Assembly (NCBI GenBank): GCA_039805565.1
Contig: JBDLTZ010000274.1
Span: forward strand, 1-17,546
DNA from: CALJIC01 sp039805565
GTDB lineage: Bacteria > Chloroflexota > Chloroflexia > Chloroflexales > Roseiflexaceae
Length of the DNA stretch: 17,546 nucleotides
Reading direction: 5' to 3'
Each line of letters starts with the position of its first letter. Position 1 is the stretch's first letter. Under the pieces are notes generated by a model that was not told the origin of the DNA, did not search any database, and saw only the letters and a list, made by a program, of their open reading frames with translations. The position numbers and the translations under genes are program-made. Positions 6,888 to 15,411 of this stretch are shown here, piece by piece.

Positions 6888-8087
6888 TCAGCGCTCGACG
6901 ACTCTCCAGTTGCCGTCAGACCGAACATCCCAGAGACATGGCCCGGCGGGGAACTCAACGACGACCTCGCCGCCGAACGGTCCGATCTCGTTGGCTATCA
7001 AGTCGCTGCCCTGTATGCAGTAGAGCCAGACGATAAAGTTCGCGTCGCCTTCGTGCTGCAGTGTGTAAACCGTGCGTCCGGGCCGAGTAAAGCGGTTGCT
7101 CACATAGTCGCCCCGGCCAGTGATAACACGGTCGTTGTTGTCGTCCACGAGCGGCGCAGCGGCCAAGCGCCACTCGCCGTCAGCCTTGATCTCCATCGTG
7201 TACTGCCCCTTCGGAAGCCAGCGCACCCCTTGGTAGTCAGCAATCGTGTTGACCAGGAGCTCGCGGTAATTGTTGGGCCCGTACGCCCACACGATGAAGT
7301 TCGCGTCTCCCTTGTGGCTCAATGCCAGGCGCGAGGGCGCATCAAGGGCTATGTCGACAACCCGGGTTCCCTCCCCGGCCCACTCACGCGGGGGTGGGGG
7401 CGCCTGTGGCTCCGGCGCGGGCGTAGGGGCTGGCGCTGCGGCGGCGTCTCGCAGCTCGTTGCCGAGCAGGCCGAGCAGCACATTGAACGGCGCCGCGTTC
7501 TCGGGGTGCACCTCGAAGCGGGCGCGCTCGAACCACTGCACCTGGTACTCGCGCCCGTCGCCCAGCTGCTCGGTTACCACGCCGCTCAGCGGCAGGCCGA
7601 AGAGCGCAAGGCTCTCGGCCTCGCTCTTGCCCGCGCGCCCGTCTAACTCCAATCCACTGGTGCGCCAGGCGGCCAGGATGTCGCCGCAGACGCTGTGGCC
7701 GGTCTCGGCGAAGAAGCGGCACCCCGCCTGCGCACCACCCTTCGGGAAGGCGAACCAGTCGCGGCTCTGCTGGGCAAGGCGGTCGGCGCCGAGGCGTCCG
7801 AGGAGTACGTCGAACGGCGCCGCGTTCTCGGGGTGGAGCTCCAGGCGGTTGCGCTCGAAGTTCTGGGCCTGGAAGGTCTTCCCCTCAATAGTCACGTCCT
7901 GCTGTGGGCCGATCGGGAAGCCGAAGACGGGGAGGCCCCCGTTCTGCTCCCAGAACTGGCGGATGCGTCCGCTAATGCAGTGGCCGGTTTCGGGGAAGCA
8001 GCGCTGGTCGGTCTGAGCCTGGGCGCTTGTCGGCAGCGCCGAAAGCAGCAGCAGGGTGATGAGGATACTGAGCAGGCTTTGTCGCAT
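6888..8087 (-). CDS. Exported protein with tandem LGFP-like and beta modules
   Basis: The product has 399 residues. A clear Sec signal peptide (1-24: short basic start, leucine-rich core, cleavage near AQA) indicates export. Two related modules follow (about 28-105 and 119-210), each with C..ETGH(C/S)..G.I...W, a GFP/GLP turn, a (Q/V)(N/W)FER(N/A)R motif and the shared HPENAAPF(D/N)VLLG. They resemble LGFP-type repeats of secreted proteins and are common in Chloroflexota. A Pro/Ala linker (about 215-237) leads to two related C-terminal beta modules (about 240-399) sharing GDANFIVW and DG.WR, like small jelly-roll or PPC-type binding modules. AGAGGA (complement of 8093-8098) five bases before the ATG supports the start. 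There is no catalytic motif, so it is probably a surface or peptidoglycan/carbohydrate-binding protein. It is divergent from the defence operon and convergent with the channel gene, so probably monocistronic. Confidence 0.9.
   Translation of the reverse strand: MRQSLLSILITLLLLSALPTSAQAQTDQRCFPETGHCISGRIRQFWEQNGGLPVFGFPIGPQQDVTIEGKTFQAQNFERNRLELHPENAAPFDVLLGRLGADRLAQQSRDWFAFPKGGAQAGCRFFAETGHSVCGDILAAWRTSGLELDGRAGKSEAESLALFGLPLSGVVTEQLGDGREYQVQWFERARFEVHPENAAPFNVLLGLLGNELRDAAAAPAPTPAPEPQAPPPPREWAGEGTRVVDIALDAPSRLALSHKGDANFIVWAYGPNNYRELLVNTIADYQGVRWLPKGQYTMEIKADGEWRLAAAPLVDDNNDRVITGRGDYVSNRFTRPGRTVYTLQHEGDANFIVWLYCIQGSDLIANEIGPFGGEVVVEFPAGPCLWDVRSDGNWRVVER
7485..7835 (-). repeat. Two copies of a 24-bp exact direct repeat inside the exported protein
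   Basis: The same 24 bases occur at 7485-7508 and 7812-7835, both encoding the HPENAAPF motif in the same frame. Surrounding codons are more diverged, so the motif is strongly conserved or was recently homogenised between the two modules. Confidence 0.85.
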
Positions 8088-8160
8088 GGATGTCCTCTAG
8101 AAATGAAGATGTTGCCCACTCGTTAGTCTAGTTCACGTAGTAGCGCGCAAATGTGGGCGC

Positions 8161-8217
8161 ATCCCGAAGGTATAGTGTCGTCAGCAGTACTCACACGTGG
8201 TATGTCCTTTCGGGATC
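8161..8217. repeat. Imperfect inverted repeat between divergent genes
   Basis: ATCCCGAAGG (8161-8170) is mirrored by CCTTTCGGGAT (8207-8217), with one extra T in the right arm. The arms are 36 bases apart and flank a TATAGT. This arrangement would suit a dimeric or looping repressor but is short enough to be chance. Confidence 0.35.
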
Positions 8218-8335
8218 CAGGTTCATCACGTATCCCGCCGCCATACTATTGTGATTCATGATCGGATTGCACGTTTTTCGCATGGGAGCGCGATCAAGGT
8301 GAAGCTCTTTTCTCTGCTGTAGATGTTAGGGCCCG

Positions 8336-8344
8336 TGGTATACT
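8336..8344 (+). promoter_or_regulatory. Candidate extended -10 promoter of the defence operon
   Basis: TGGTATACT matches an extended -10 (TGn plus TATACT, five of six to consensus). No convincing -35 is visible, which extended -10 promoters tolerate. The predicted transcript would start near 8351 with a leader of about 180 bases. Confidence 0.35.
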
Positions 8345-8518
8345 CGACGCGGAAGGCCAGTAGGATCATTGCGTTACGCCTCTGTGCTGCACCGCCCTCC
8401 TGTCCCTTGACCCTCGGCGCGAGGCCCCGTCCGCCACGCACCGGTACAGCCGCGCCTGCTCCCGACACACTGCCGGCCCTGTTCCGCTGCTACCGCGTTG
8501 ATTGCGGCTGAGCGCTGC

Positions 8519-8524
8519 GAGGTG
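8519..8524 (+). promoter_or_regulatory. Ribosome binding site setting the helicase start
   Basis: GAGGTG lies seven bases before the GTG at 8532. The alternative TTG at 8502, ten codons upstream in the same frame, has no such site, so the GTG is preferred. Confidence 0.6.
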
Positions 8525-8531
8525 TTTGCAC

Positions 8532-11500
8532 GTGGACGTCTTCCAGCTCCGCCAGCACATTATTGATGAGTACGCTGGCTACACGGACAGCTTCCTCAAT
8601 ATTCACGACGATGCAATTCGCGAGCATGTCCGCGAGGCGCTCGAGCGCGGGCGCCTCTGGCCCGACGCGTTGATCCAGCTCTCCCCGGCGTACGCGCAGG
8701 ACCTTACTGTGGCCGACTTGGCCGCGAGCGGGGTGGTGCACCCACGGTGCGCCGAGATCTTCCGCGCGCCGGATCGCTCTGGCGGCCTCCAGCCGCTGCG
8801 CCTGTATCACCACCAGCGGCGCGCGATCGACCTGGCCTCCCAGCACCAGCACTACATCGTCACCACAGGCACCGGCTCTGGCAAGAGCCTGGCGTACATC
8901 ATCCCGATCGTCGACCACATCCTGAAGAGCAGTCCCGAGACCGGCAAGGTGCGCGCGATCATCGTCTACCCGATGAACGCGCTGATCAACTCGCAGGAGG
9001 AGGCCATCCGCCGCTTCCTGGGCAACCTGCCCGAGGGCGAGCGGCCGGTGACCTTCGCGCGCTACACGGGCCAGGAGAGCGACGCGCGCAAAGCGGAGAT
9101 TCAGCAGCGCCCGCCGCACATCCTGCTCACGAACTACCTGATGCTGGAGCTGATGCTGACGCGCCCTGACGAGTTCGCGTTCGTGGACGCGAGCGCGGCC
9201 GCGCTGCAGTTTGTGGTGCTGGACGAGCTGCACACCTACCGTGGTCGCCAGGGCGCCGACGTCGCACTGCTGGTGCGCCGTCTGCGCGAGCGCTGCGGTA
9301 ACCCGAACCTGCTGTGCGTGGGGACCAGCGCCACGATGGCCAGCGGGAGCGCGCACGGCGACCGGCGAGTCGCGGTGGCACAGGCAGCCGGAAAGATCTT
9401 CGGCGTCGACATTGCGCCCGAGCAGGTGGTAGAGGAGACCCTCACCTACGCGGTGCCGTCGTTCAACCGGCCGGCCAATGACGAGCTACGGGCCGCGGTG
9501 CTCGCGGGCGCCCCGCCTGGCCTGAGCTGGCAGGACTTTCAGGAGCACCCCCTGGCAGCCTGGATCGAGCGCACCTTCAGCCTGCGCGAGGAGGCTGGCG
9601 GCATGCTGCGGCGAGCTGAGCCACGCACGCTGCGGGCTGGCGCGGCGCTACTCGCGGAGCGCACAGAGCTGCCACCCGAGATGTGCGAGGATGCCATCCG
9701 CGCCTTCTTCCAGGCTGGGAGCGATGTGCGTAATGATGATGGCCGCACGGGCTTCGCCTTCAAACTGCACCAGTTCATCTCCCAGGGCGGCGCGGTCTAC
9801 GCCACCGTCGAGCCTCCCGATGGGCGGTCGCTCACGCTCGAGGGCCAGCGTACGATCGCCGGCGCCGGGGGCGAGCGCCTGTTGTTTCCGCTGGTCTTCT
9901 GCCGGGAGTGCGGCCAGCACTACTACCTCTGCGCCCACCTGCCCGGCGTCGGCGCCGTCGAGCCGCGCCAGCCCATGTCGCGCGGCGAGGACGTGACGCC
10001 GCCGGCAATGGCGGGCTACCTAGCCGTGGGGGAGGACATCTGGAGCGAGGAGGACGTCGACCTGCTGCCGGACGGCTGGTTCCGCATCACGCGCTCCGGC
10101 CGGACGATCAGCGCTGATTTCCGCCAGCACGTCCCGCGGCGCCTCTACGTGGCCCCTGGTGGGGCGGCAGGATCTGTCGGTGGCCCGGGCGACACGCCAG
10201 CCTGGTTCATCCCGGCGCCATTCCTCACCTGTCTGCGCTGCGGGGTCGTGTACACTCGCCGCGACAAGGACGACTTCCGCAAGCTTGCGCGACTCAGTAG
10301 CGAAGGCCGCAGCACGGCCACAACTCTGATCGCCGCTGCCGCCATCGACCAGATGCGCCGCTCGCCGCTGGATGACTCGGCCCGCAAGCTGCTCAGCTTC
10401 ACCGACAATCGCCAAGACGCCTCGCTCCAGGCCGGACACTTCAACGACTTCGCGGGCGTGGCGATGCTGCGCGCGGCGATCGCCCGCTGCATCGCCGATC
10501 AGCCCCAGGGCGAGCCCCTGACCCACATGACGGTTGCCCGCGAGGTGTTCCGCGCCCTGGGCCTGGCTCAGGAGGCCTACGCGCGCGATGTGGGAGCCTA
10601 TGGCGGCGCCAAGCGGCGCAACGAGGAGGCTCTGACCGCCCTGCTCGAGTACCGCGTCTACGAGGACCTGCGGCGCTCGTGGCGCATTACGCAGCCGAAC
10701 CTTGAGCAGTGCGGGCTGCTGCGGATCGACTACCAGGACCTGCGCGAGCTCTGCCAGGACTCCGCGCCCTGGGCCGAGTGCCGCGCGCTGCGCGAGAGCT
10801 CCCCCGAGCAGCGTGAGCAGACGCTGCGCGCGCTGCTGGAGTACATGCGCCGCGAGCTGGCGGTGGACGCTCCCTGCCTCGACGCGGATCGGCAGGGCGA
10901 TCTGGTGCGCCGGGTGAATGCCGCCCTGAACGAGACCTGGGCCTTTGACGAGCAGGAGGCCGCGCTGCTGCGCCGCGCGACATTCTTTGTCCTGCCGAGC
11001 GAGGAGCCGCTGCCGCCCGGCGGCCGGAGTCTCTCGGCACACAGCGCGCTCGGGCGCTTCCTGCGCTCGCCGCAGGCCTGGCCGGCGCTCGAGGAGCGGC
11101 TGGACGAGCAGGGGCTTGATGAGCTCCTCGGCACGCTGCTGGCGGCGCTGGTCGGCGCCAACATCCTGACCGAGCTGGACGGTGCGCCCGGCGTGCGCGC
11201 GTTCCAGATCCGCCACGACGCGCTGCTGTGGCTGCCAGGCGACGGCACTCCCCCGCCACCCGACCCGGTGCGGTCGCGACGCATGCAGGGGCGCGACGGT
11301 AGCCGGCGCCAGGTGAACGCGTTCTTCCGCCGCTTCTACCAGCAGACGGCGAAGAGCCTGCGCGGACTGGAGGGGCGCGAGCACACCGGCCAGGTGCCGC
11401 AGGAGTACCGCGAGCGGCGCGAGCGCCAGTTCCGCGCGGGCGACCTGCCGGTGCTGTTCTGCTCGCCGACGATGGAGCTGGGCATCGACATCGCGGACCT

Positions 11501-13610
11501 CAACATGGTCCACATGCGAAACGTGCCGCCCACCCCGGCGAACTACGCGCAGCGCAGCGGGCGCGCGGGCCGCAGCGGCCAGCCGGCCCTGGTCGTGACC
11601 TACTGCTCGATGGGCAGCGGCCACGACCAGTACTTCTTCCAGCGCCCGCTCGATATGGTCAGCGGCATCGTTGCCCCGCCGCAGATCGATCTCGCGAACG
11701 AGGACCTGGCGCGCGCCCACGTGCACGCGGTCTGGCTCGGCTTCACTGTGCTCGACCTGCGCCGCTCGATGCTGAACCTGCTGGACACGGGCGCTCCTGG
11801 GGCGCCGCTGCGCGACGAGGTGCGCGCCCAGCTGGAGCTGCCGCCCGAGCGCCGCGACGCATGCCTCGGCGCATGCGCCCGTGTCCTGGCCAGCTGCGGC
11901 CCCGAGCTCGCTGAGGCAAGCTGGTTTTCCGAGGGCTGGCTGCGCGAGATGATCGATGACGCCCCGGCGGCGTTCGCGCAGGCCTGCGAACGCTGGCGCG
12001 AGCTGTACGAGCTGGCCGACGCGCAGCTGGCCGCCGCCCGCCAGACGATCGACCGCTCGCACCAGCGGCAGCTTACCCGCGACGAGGTAGCCGAGGCGAA
12101 GCGGCGGCACGACGAGGCGCTGCGCCAGAAGGACCTGCTCTGCAACAACCGTGGCGCGGGCCAGGGAGACTCCGACTTCTACCCATACCGCTACTTCGCC
12201 AGCGAGGGCTTCCTCCCCGGGTACAACTTCCCGCGCCTGCCAGTGCGGGCCTTCCTCCGCACCGGTGGTGACGACGGCGACTTCCTCTCCCGGCCGCGCT
12301 TCCTGGCGCTGACGGAGTTCGGCCCCCAGAACGTGATCTACCACGAGGGGCGCAAGTACAAGGTCGTGCGCTCGATGCTGCCCCCGGGCGACGGGCAGCG
12401 GCGCTTCCTGCGCGCCAAGGTCTGCGAGCGGTGCGGCTACTTCCACGAGCAGCTCGACGCTGACGTCTGTGAGCAGTGCGGCGTCTCGCTCGCCGCAGGC
12501 GGCGCGCGTGCGTTCCAGCAGCTGTTTGAGATGACGACTGTGACGACCCAGCGCATCGAGCGCATCACCTGCGAGGAGGAGGAGCGCATCCGCGAGGGCT
12601 TCCGCGTGACGACGCACTACCGCTTCTCGCGTGACCAGTACGGCCCGCGCCGTGTGGGTGCGCTGGCAGTAAGGGACGGCGCGCCACAGCTCGAGCTCTT
12701 CTACGGCCCGGCGGCCACGATCTGGCGCATCAACCACGGCTGGAAGCGCGCCCGCCAGGAGGGCTTCGCGCTGAACGTGGTGCGGGGGGTGTGGAGCAAG
12801 GCGCCGGACGACGAGGCGTCGGAGGACCTCGGTCCGGCGGGCGAGATACGCCAGGGCGTGCGGATCGTGGTGCGCGACACCCGCAACCTGCTGGTGGTGG
12901 AGCCTGGCCACGCCGCGGCCGCGCCCGGATTGGCCGATACACTCCAGCACGCGCTCCAGCAGGGCATCCGCGAGGTGTTCCAGCTCGAGGACCAGGAGCT
13001 GAGCTCCGAGCTGCTGGGCGAGGGCGACTCCTGCCGCATTCTGCTCTGGGAGGCGTCGGAGGGCGGCGCCGGGGTGCTGCGGCGGCTGGTGGAGGAGCCG
13101 GACGCCCTGGCACGGGTGGCGCGCGCGGCGCTGCGGATCTGCCACTTCGACCCCGAGACGGGCGCGGAGGATGCCGATGCGGCCGGGGAGTGCGTGCGGG
13201 CGTGCTACCGCTGCCTGCTCTCCTATGGCAACCAGTCGCAGCACGCAGCGCTGGATCGGCGGGCGGTGCGCGACCTGCTGCTGACCCTGGCGGGCGCCCG
13301 GGTGGAGCGCGAGGCGGCACCGGGGATGATCGCCAGCGTCCCTGACGACCTGCCGCCGGCAACAGCGCGGGTGTTGGAGTTCATCCGCGTGCACGGCGGG
13401 CGCCTGCCCGACGCGGTGCTGCCCGAGGTCGCCGGACACCGGCCGCATCTGGCCTACCTGCCGCTGACCTTCGTGCTCTGCCCTGAGCCAAGCGAGCAGG
13501 TGGCGGCGATGCGCGATGAGCTGGAGGACGCCGGCTGCACCGTGGTGGTGGTGCGGCCCGACGCCGACGTCGGCGCGCAGCTCAGCACCTACCGCTTCTG
13601 GAAGGCCTAG
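8532..13610 (+). CDS. YprA/DruE-type DExH helicase with DUF1998
   Basis: A superfamily 2 helicase of about 1692 residues, from GTG 8532 with a good ribosome binding site. Motifs: Walker A GTGSGKS (113-119), DELH (231-234), SATM (266-269), SPTMELGID (978-986) and QRSGRAGR (1007-1014). A long insert separates the two helicase lobes, with cysteine pairs CREC (457-460) and CLRC (567-570). A zinc-ribbon-like set CERC...CEQC (1298-1316) follows. C1537, C1554, C1558 and C1561 with CYRCLLSYGNQ are the DUF1998 signature. This architecture defines the YprA/MrfA family, whose large members serve in DISARM, Dpd and Druantia (DruE). At this size it is closer to DruE than to DrmA or YprA. The last 80 residues resemble the tail that in relatives carries a VDG/CDG...H element, but that element is absent here. 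It probably translocates on or remodels invading DNA. It is first in a tight operon with a TIR fusion and DrmD. Confidence 0.9.
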   Translation: MDVFQLRQHIIDEYAGYTDSFLNIHDDAIREHVREALERGRLWPDALIQLSPAYAQDLTVADLAASGVVHPRCAEIFRAPDRSGGLQPLRLYHHQRRAIDLASQHQHYIVTTGTGSGKSLAYIIPIVDHILKSSPETGKVRAIIVYPMNALINSQEEAIRRFLGNLPEGERPVTFARYTGQESDARKAEIQQRPPHILLTNYLMLELMLTRPDEFAFVDASAAALQFVVLDELHTYRGRQGADVALLVRRLRERCGNPNLLCVGTSATMASGSAHGDRRVAVAQAAGKIFGVDIAPEQVVEETLTYAVPSFNRPANDELRAAVLAGAPPGLSWQDFQEHPLAAWIERTFSLREEAGGMLRRAEPRTLRAGAALLAERTELPPEMCEDAIRAFFQAGSDVRNDDGRTGFAFKLHQFISQGGAVYATVEPPDGRSLTLEGQRTIAGAGGERLLFPLVFCRECGQHYYLCAHLPGVGAVEPRQPMSRGEDVTPPAMAGYLAVGEDIWSEEDVDLLPDGWFRITRSGRTISADFRQHVPRRLYVAPGGAAGSVGGPGDTPAWFIPAPFLTCLRCGVVYTRRDKDDFRKLARLSSEGRSTATTLIAAAAIDQMRRSPLDDSARKLLSFTDNRQDASLQAGHFNDFAGVAMLRAAIARCIADQPQGEPLTHMTVAREVFRALGLAQEAYARDVGAYGGAKRRNEEALTALLEYRVYEDLRRSWRITQPNLEQCGLLRIDYQDLRELCQDSAPWAECRALRESSPEQREQTLRALLEYMRRELAVDAPCLDADRQGDLVRRVNAALNETWAFDEQEAALLRRATFFVLPSEEPLPPGGRSLSAHSALGRFLRSPQAWPALEERLDEQGLDELLGTLLAALVGANILTELDGAPGVRAFQIRHDALLWLPGDGTPPPPDPVRSRRMQGRDGSRRQVNAFFRRFYQQTAKSLRGLEGREHTGQVPQEYRERRERQFRAGDLPVLFCSPTMELGIDIADLNMVHMRNVPPTPANYAQRSGRAGRSGQPALVVTYCSMGSGHDQYFFQRPLDMVSGIVAPPQIDLANEDLARAHVHAVWLGFTVLDLRRSMLNLLDTGAPGAPLRDEVRAQLELPPERRDACLGACARVLASCGPELAEASWFSEGWLREMIDDAPAAFAQACERWRELYELADAQLAAARQTIDRSHQRQLTRDEVAEAKRRHDEALRQKDLLCNNRGAGQGDSDFYPYRYFASEGFLPGYNFPRLPVRAFLRTGGDDGDFLSRPRFLALTEFGPQNVIYHEGRKYKVVRSMLPPGDGQRRFLRAKVCERCGYFHEQLDADVCEQCGVSLAAGGARAFQQLFEMTTVTTQRIERITCEEEERIREGFRVTTHYRFSRDQYGPRRVGALAVRDGAPQLELFYGPAATIWRINHGWKRARQEGFALNVVRGVWSKAPDDEASEDLGPAGEIRQGVRIVVRDTRNLLVVEPGHAAAAPGLADTLQHALQQGIREVFQLEDQELSSELLGEGDSCRILLWEASEGGAGVLRRLVEEPDALARVARAALRICHFDPETGAEDADAAGECVRACYRCLLSYGNQSQHAALDRRAVRDLLLTLAGARVEREAAPGMIASVPDDLPPATARVLEFIRVHGGRLPDAVLPEVAGHRPHLAYLPLTFVLCPEPSEQVAAMRDELEDAGCTVVVVRPDADVGAQLSTYRFWKA

Positions 13611-13625
13611 AGAGGATCGCCGACG

Positions 13626-15392
13626 ATGACGGTTTCCAGACGACGTCGCAGCACAATGATCGTCGAGCTCGAGCACCAGGGTGAGCGCGGGGTGCTAGTC
13701 CACGCTGATCGTCGCGGGTACTGGCTGCTTCCGGGCGGGGAGCCGCACTCCAGCAAGGCGTCGAAGACGTACGACGAGCCGGACCTGGACGCGGCAGTGC
13801 GTGAGCTGCGCGAAGAGACTGGCCTCGAGGCCATTGCCGCCGTGGCGCTGTTCCCCCATGCCGGAACCTACAACGAACACCAGGTCTTCTTCGTGCGCGC
13901 CCGTGGCGTGCCTGCCCTAGTGGATGCGCACGAGGCGCCGGCGATCGGTCTTTGCTGCCACGACATGGCGATTGTGCCACTTACCGCTGATCCCACGTTC
14001 TCCACCAGTGGATTGCGCCTTATAAACAGCGCGCGCCAGATCATCGAGCGCTACCGCGCGCTTACCGACGACCGGCCGGCGCTGTTCCAGGCGCTGCGCG
14101 CGGTCCGCGCCGCCTCCGACGGCAGGGAGGTGGTGCTTGACGCCAGCAAGGGGGACTGGCAGAACCAGCCGATGCCGCAACGATCGGCTCCGCTCGTCGT
14201 GGAGCGCACATTTTCTCCGGCCGAGATGGAGCACATCCGGCGCGGGGTGGCCCCCGAGCAGGCCGCGTTGCAGCACTGGGCAGTTGCCGGACAGGCGATG
14301 TTCGGTGATCCTGCGGCTGCCGGTGGTCACACAGTGCCGCTGACCGCTGCCCAGGCGCCGCAGCCGGCTGGGCTCACCCTGCTCGACACCCTCACCATCT
14401 CCCACCAGTCGCAGCAGCGGCGCATCGAGATCTACCACGGCGACCTGGCCGCGATGACGCCCGAGGACGCGGTGGATGTGCTCGTCGTCTCGGCGCTACC
14501 GGACAACTACCTGCCGACGCGCAGCTCGCTGATCGGGGCACTCCACCGGCGGGGCGTGTCGGTCGAGGCACTGGCGCAGCGCAAGGCCGAGGACATGCGG
14601 CCGACCCTAGCCTGCTGGCTCAGTGAGCCGGTGGCAGCCTCCGATCCGGGGATCCAGTTCAAGCGAGTGCTCTGCTTTGAGCCGCGCGACAAGGGCGATC
14701 CGTCCGAGGTGATCGGTGACATCTTCCAGTGCCTCGCCTCGCTGACAGGCGCCGACAGCACGGTGCAGAGCGTGGCCATGCCGATGCTCGCAGGCGGCGT
14801 GCAGGGCGTGTCGGCGGTGGATATGCTGATACCACTGTTCGAGGCGGCGACGAACTGGCTGGAGCACGGCCTCCCGATCGAGCGCCTGAAGATCGTCGGG
14901 TACTCCGAGCGCAGCGCGGCCGAGATCGCCGGCGCGTTCGGCGTCCTGAAGCGCCAGTACGAGCGGACGCAGGCGGCCCGGCAGTCGGCCTACGCCTATG
15001 ACCTCTTCGTCAGCTACTGCTGGCACGATAAGGAGGAGGTCGACCTCATGGTGGCGGAGCTGAAGCGGCTGCGCCCGGGGCTGCGGGTGTTCCTGGACCG
15101 GCTGGAGCTGCGCCCTGGCTGCGCGTGGCAGCACGAGATCTTCACGGCGCTGGACCAGAGCCGGAAGGTCGTTACGGTGTACTCTCCGGCCTACCTGGCC
15201 TCCAAGGTCTGCCGCGAAGAATACAACATGGCGCTCTTCCGCCACCGCGAGGAAGGCGCGGTGATGCTGCCGGTCTATCTTGAGACCGTGAACCTGCCGA
15301 CGTACATGAAGCTCATCCAGTACATGGACTGCCGTGAGCGCGACCGCGCGAGGCTGGAGCAGGCCTGCAAGGACATCGTCAAGAAGCTTTGA
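13626..15392 (+). CDS. Nudix-macro-like-TIR fusion protein
   Basis: A 588-residue three-domain protein, probably the NAD-linked effector of the operon. Residues about 10-145 are a Nudix hydrolase: YWLLPGGE (32-39) and a Nudix box with E51 and REXXEEXGL (R59-L67; E60, E63, E64 bind metal). The box glycine is replaced and the preceding loop is long. Residues about 265-440 are macro-like: GDLAAM (272-277), DVLVVSA (284-290), SLIGAL (301-306), AMPMLAGGVQG (384-394), without the classical NAAN. Residues 456-588 are a TIR domain: YDLFVSYCWHDKEE (458-471), LDRLELRPG (490-498), SPAYLASKVCREEY (520-533), with E532 the likely catalytic glutamate of NAD-cleaving TIRs. Residues about 150-250 are unassigned. 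TIR domains cleave NAD, macro domains bind ADP-ribose species and Nudix enzymes hydrolyse them; one chain holding all three is the striking point. AGAGGA (13611-13616), nine bases before the ATG, supports the start. The helicase stop is 15 bases upstream. Confidence 0.9.
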   Translation: MTVSRRRRSTMIVELEHQGERGVLVHADRRGYWLLPGGEPHSSKASKTYDEPDLDAAVRELREETGLEAIAAVALFPHAGTYNEHQVFFVRARGVPALVDAHEAPAIGLCCHDMAIVPLTADPTFSTSGLRLINSARQIIERYRALTDDRPALFQALRAVRAASDGREVVLDASKGDWQNQPMPQRSAPLVVERTFSPAEMEHIRRGVAPEQAALQHWAVAGQAMFGDPAAAGGHTVPLTAAQAPQPAGLTLLDTLTISHQSQQRRIEIYHGDLAAMTPEDAVDVLVVSALPDNYLPTRSSLIGALHRRGVSVEALAQRKAEDMRPTLACWLSEPVAASDPGIQFKRVLCFEPRDKGDPSEVIGDIFQCLASLTGADSTVQSVAMPMLAGGVQGVSAVDMLIPLFEAATNWLEHGLPIERLKIVGYSERSAAEIAGAFGVLKRQYERTQAARQSAYAYDLFVSYCWHDKEEVDLMVAELKRLRPGLRVFLDRLELRPGCAWQHEIFTALDQSRKVVTVYSPAYLASKVCREEYNMALFRHREEGAVMLPVYLETVNLPTYMKLIQYMDCRERDRARLEQACKDIVKKL

Positions 15393-15411
15393 GTGCTGCC
15401 GGGGGAGCAGG

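Larger units (their letters stand above)
8088..8531. other. Divergent intergenic control region
   Basis: These 444 bases lie between the starts of the exported-protein gene (minus) and the defence helicase (plus), so both promoters should be here. It is less GC-rich than the genes. It contains an imperfect inverted repeat (8161-8217) and a plausible extended -10 for the helicase (8336-8344). The 62-codon open frame at 8323-8511 has no ribosome binding site or protein-like content. For the minus gene I find only weak promoter candidates. Confidence 0.6.

Noticed and set aside
6675..7646. 323-codon plus-strand open frame
   Set aside because: Antisense to the exported protein, which has a signal peptide, internal repeats and a ribosome binding site; the plus frame has none of these.
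8502..8531. Longer TTG start for the helicase
   Set aside because: It has no ribosome binding site, while GTG 8532 has GAGGTG at a seven-base distance.
8532..13610. Naming the large helicase drmA or druE
   Set aside because: The length and DUF1998 fit DruE and the DrmD neighbour fits DISARM, but family placement cannot be settled by eye, so no symbol is given.
10020..13676. 1218-codon open frame on the minus strand
   Set aside because: It is antisense to the large helicase, whose motifs are complete on the plus strand. High GC with biased third positions leaves the opposite frame free of stops; the translation is low-complexity and has no recognisable domain.
13626..15392. Fusion gene considered as a sequencing-error merger of two or three genes
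   Set aside because: The frame is continuous through all three domains, with no internal stop, and domain boundaries have normal linker sequence.
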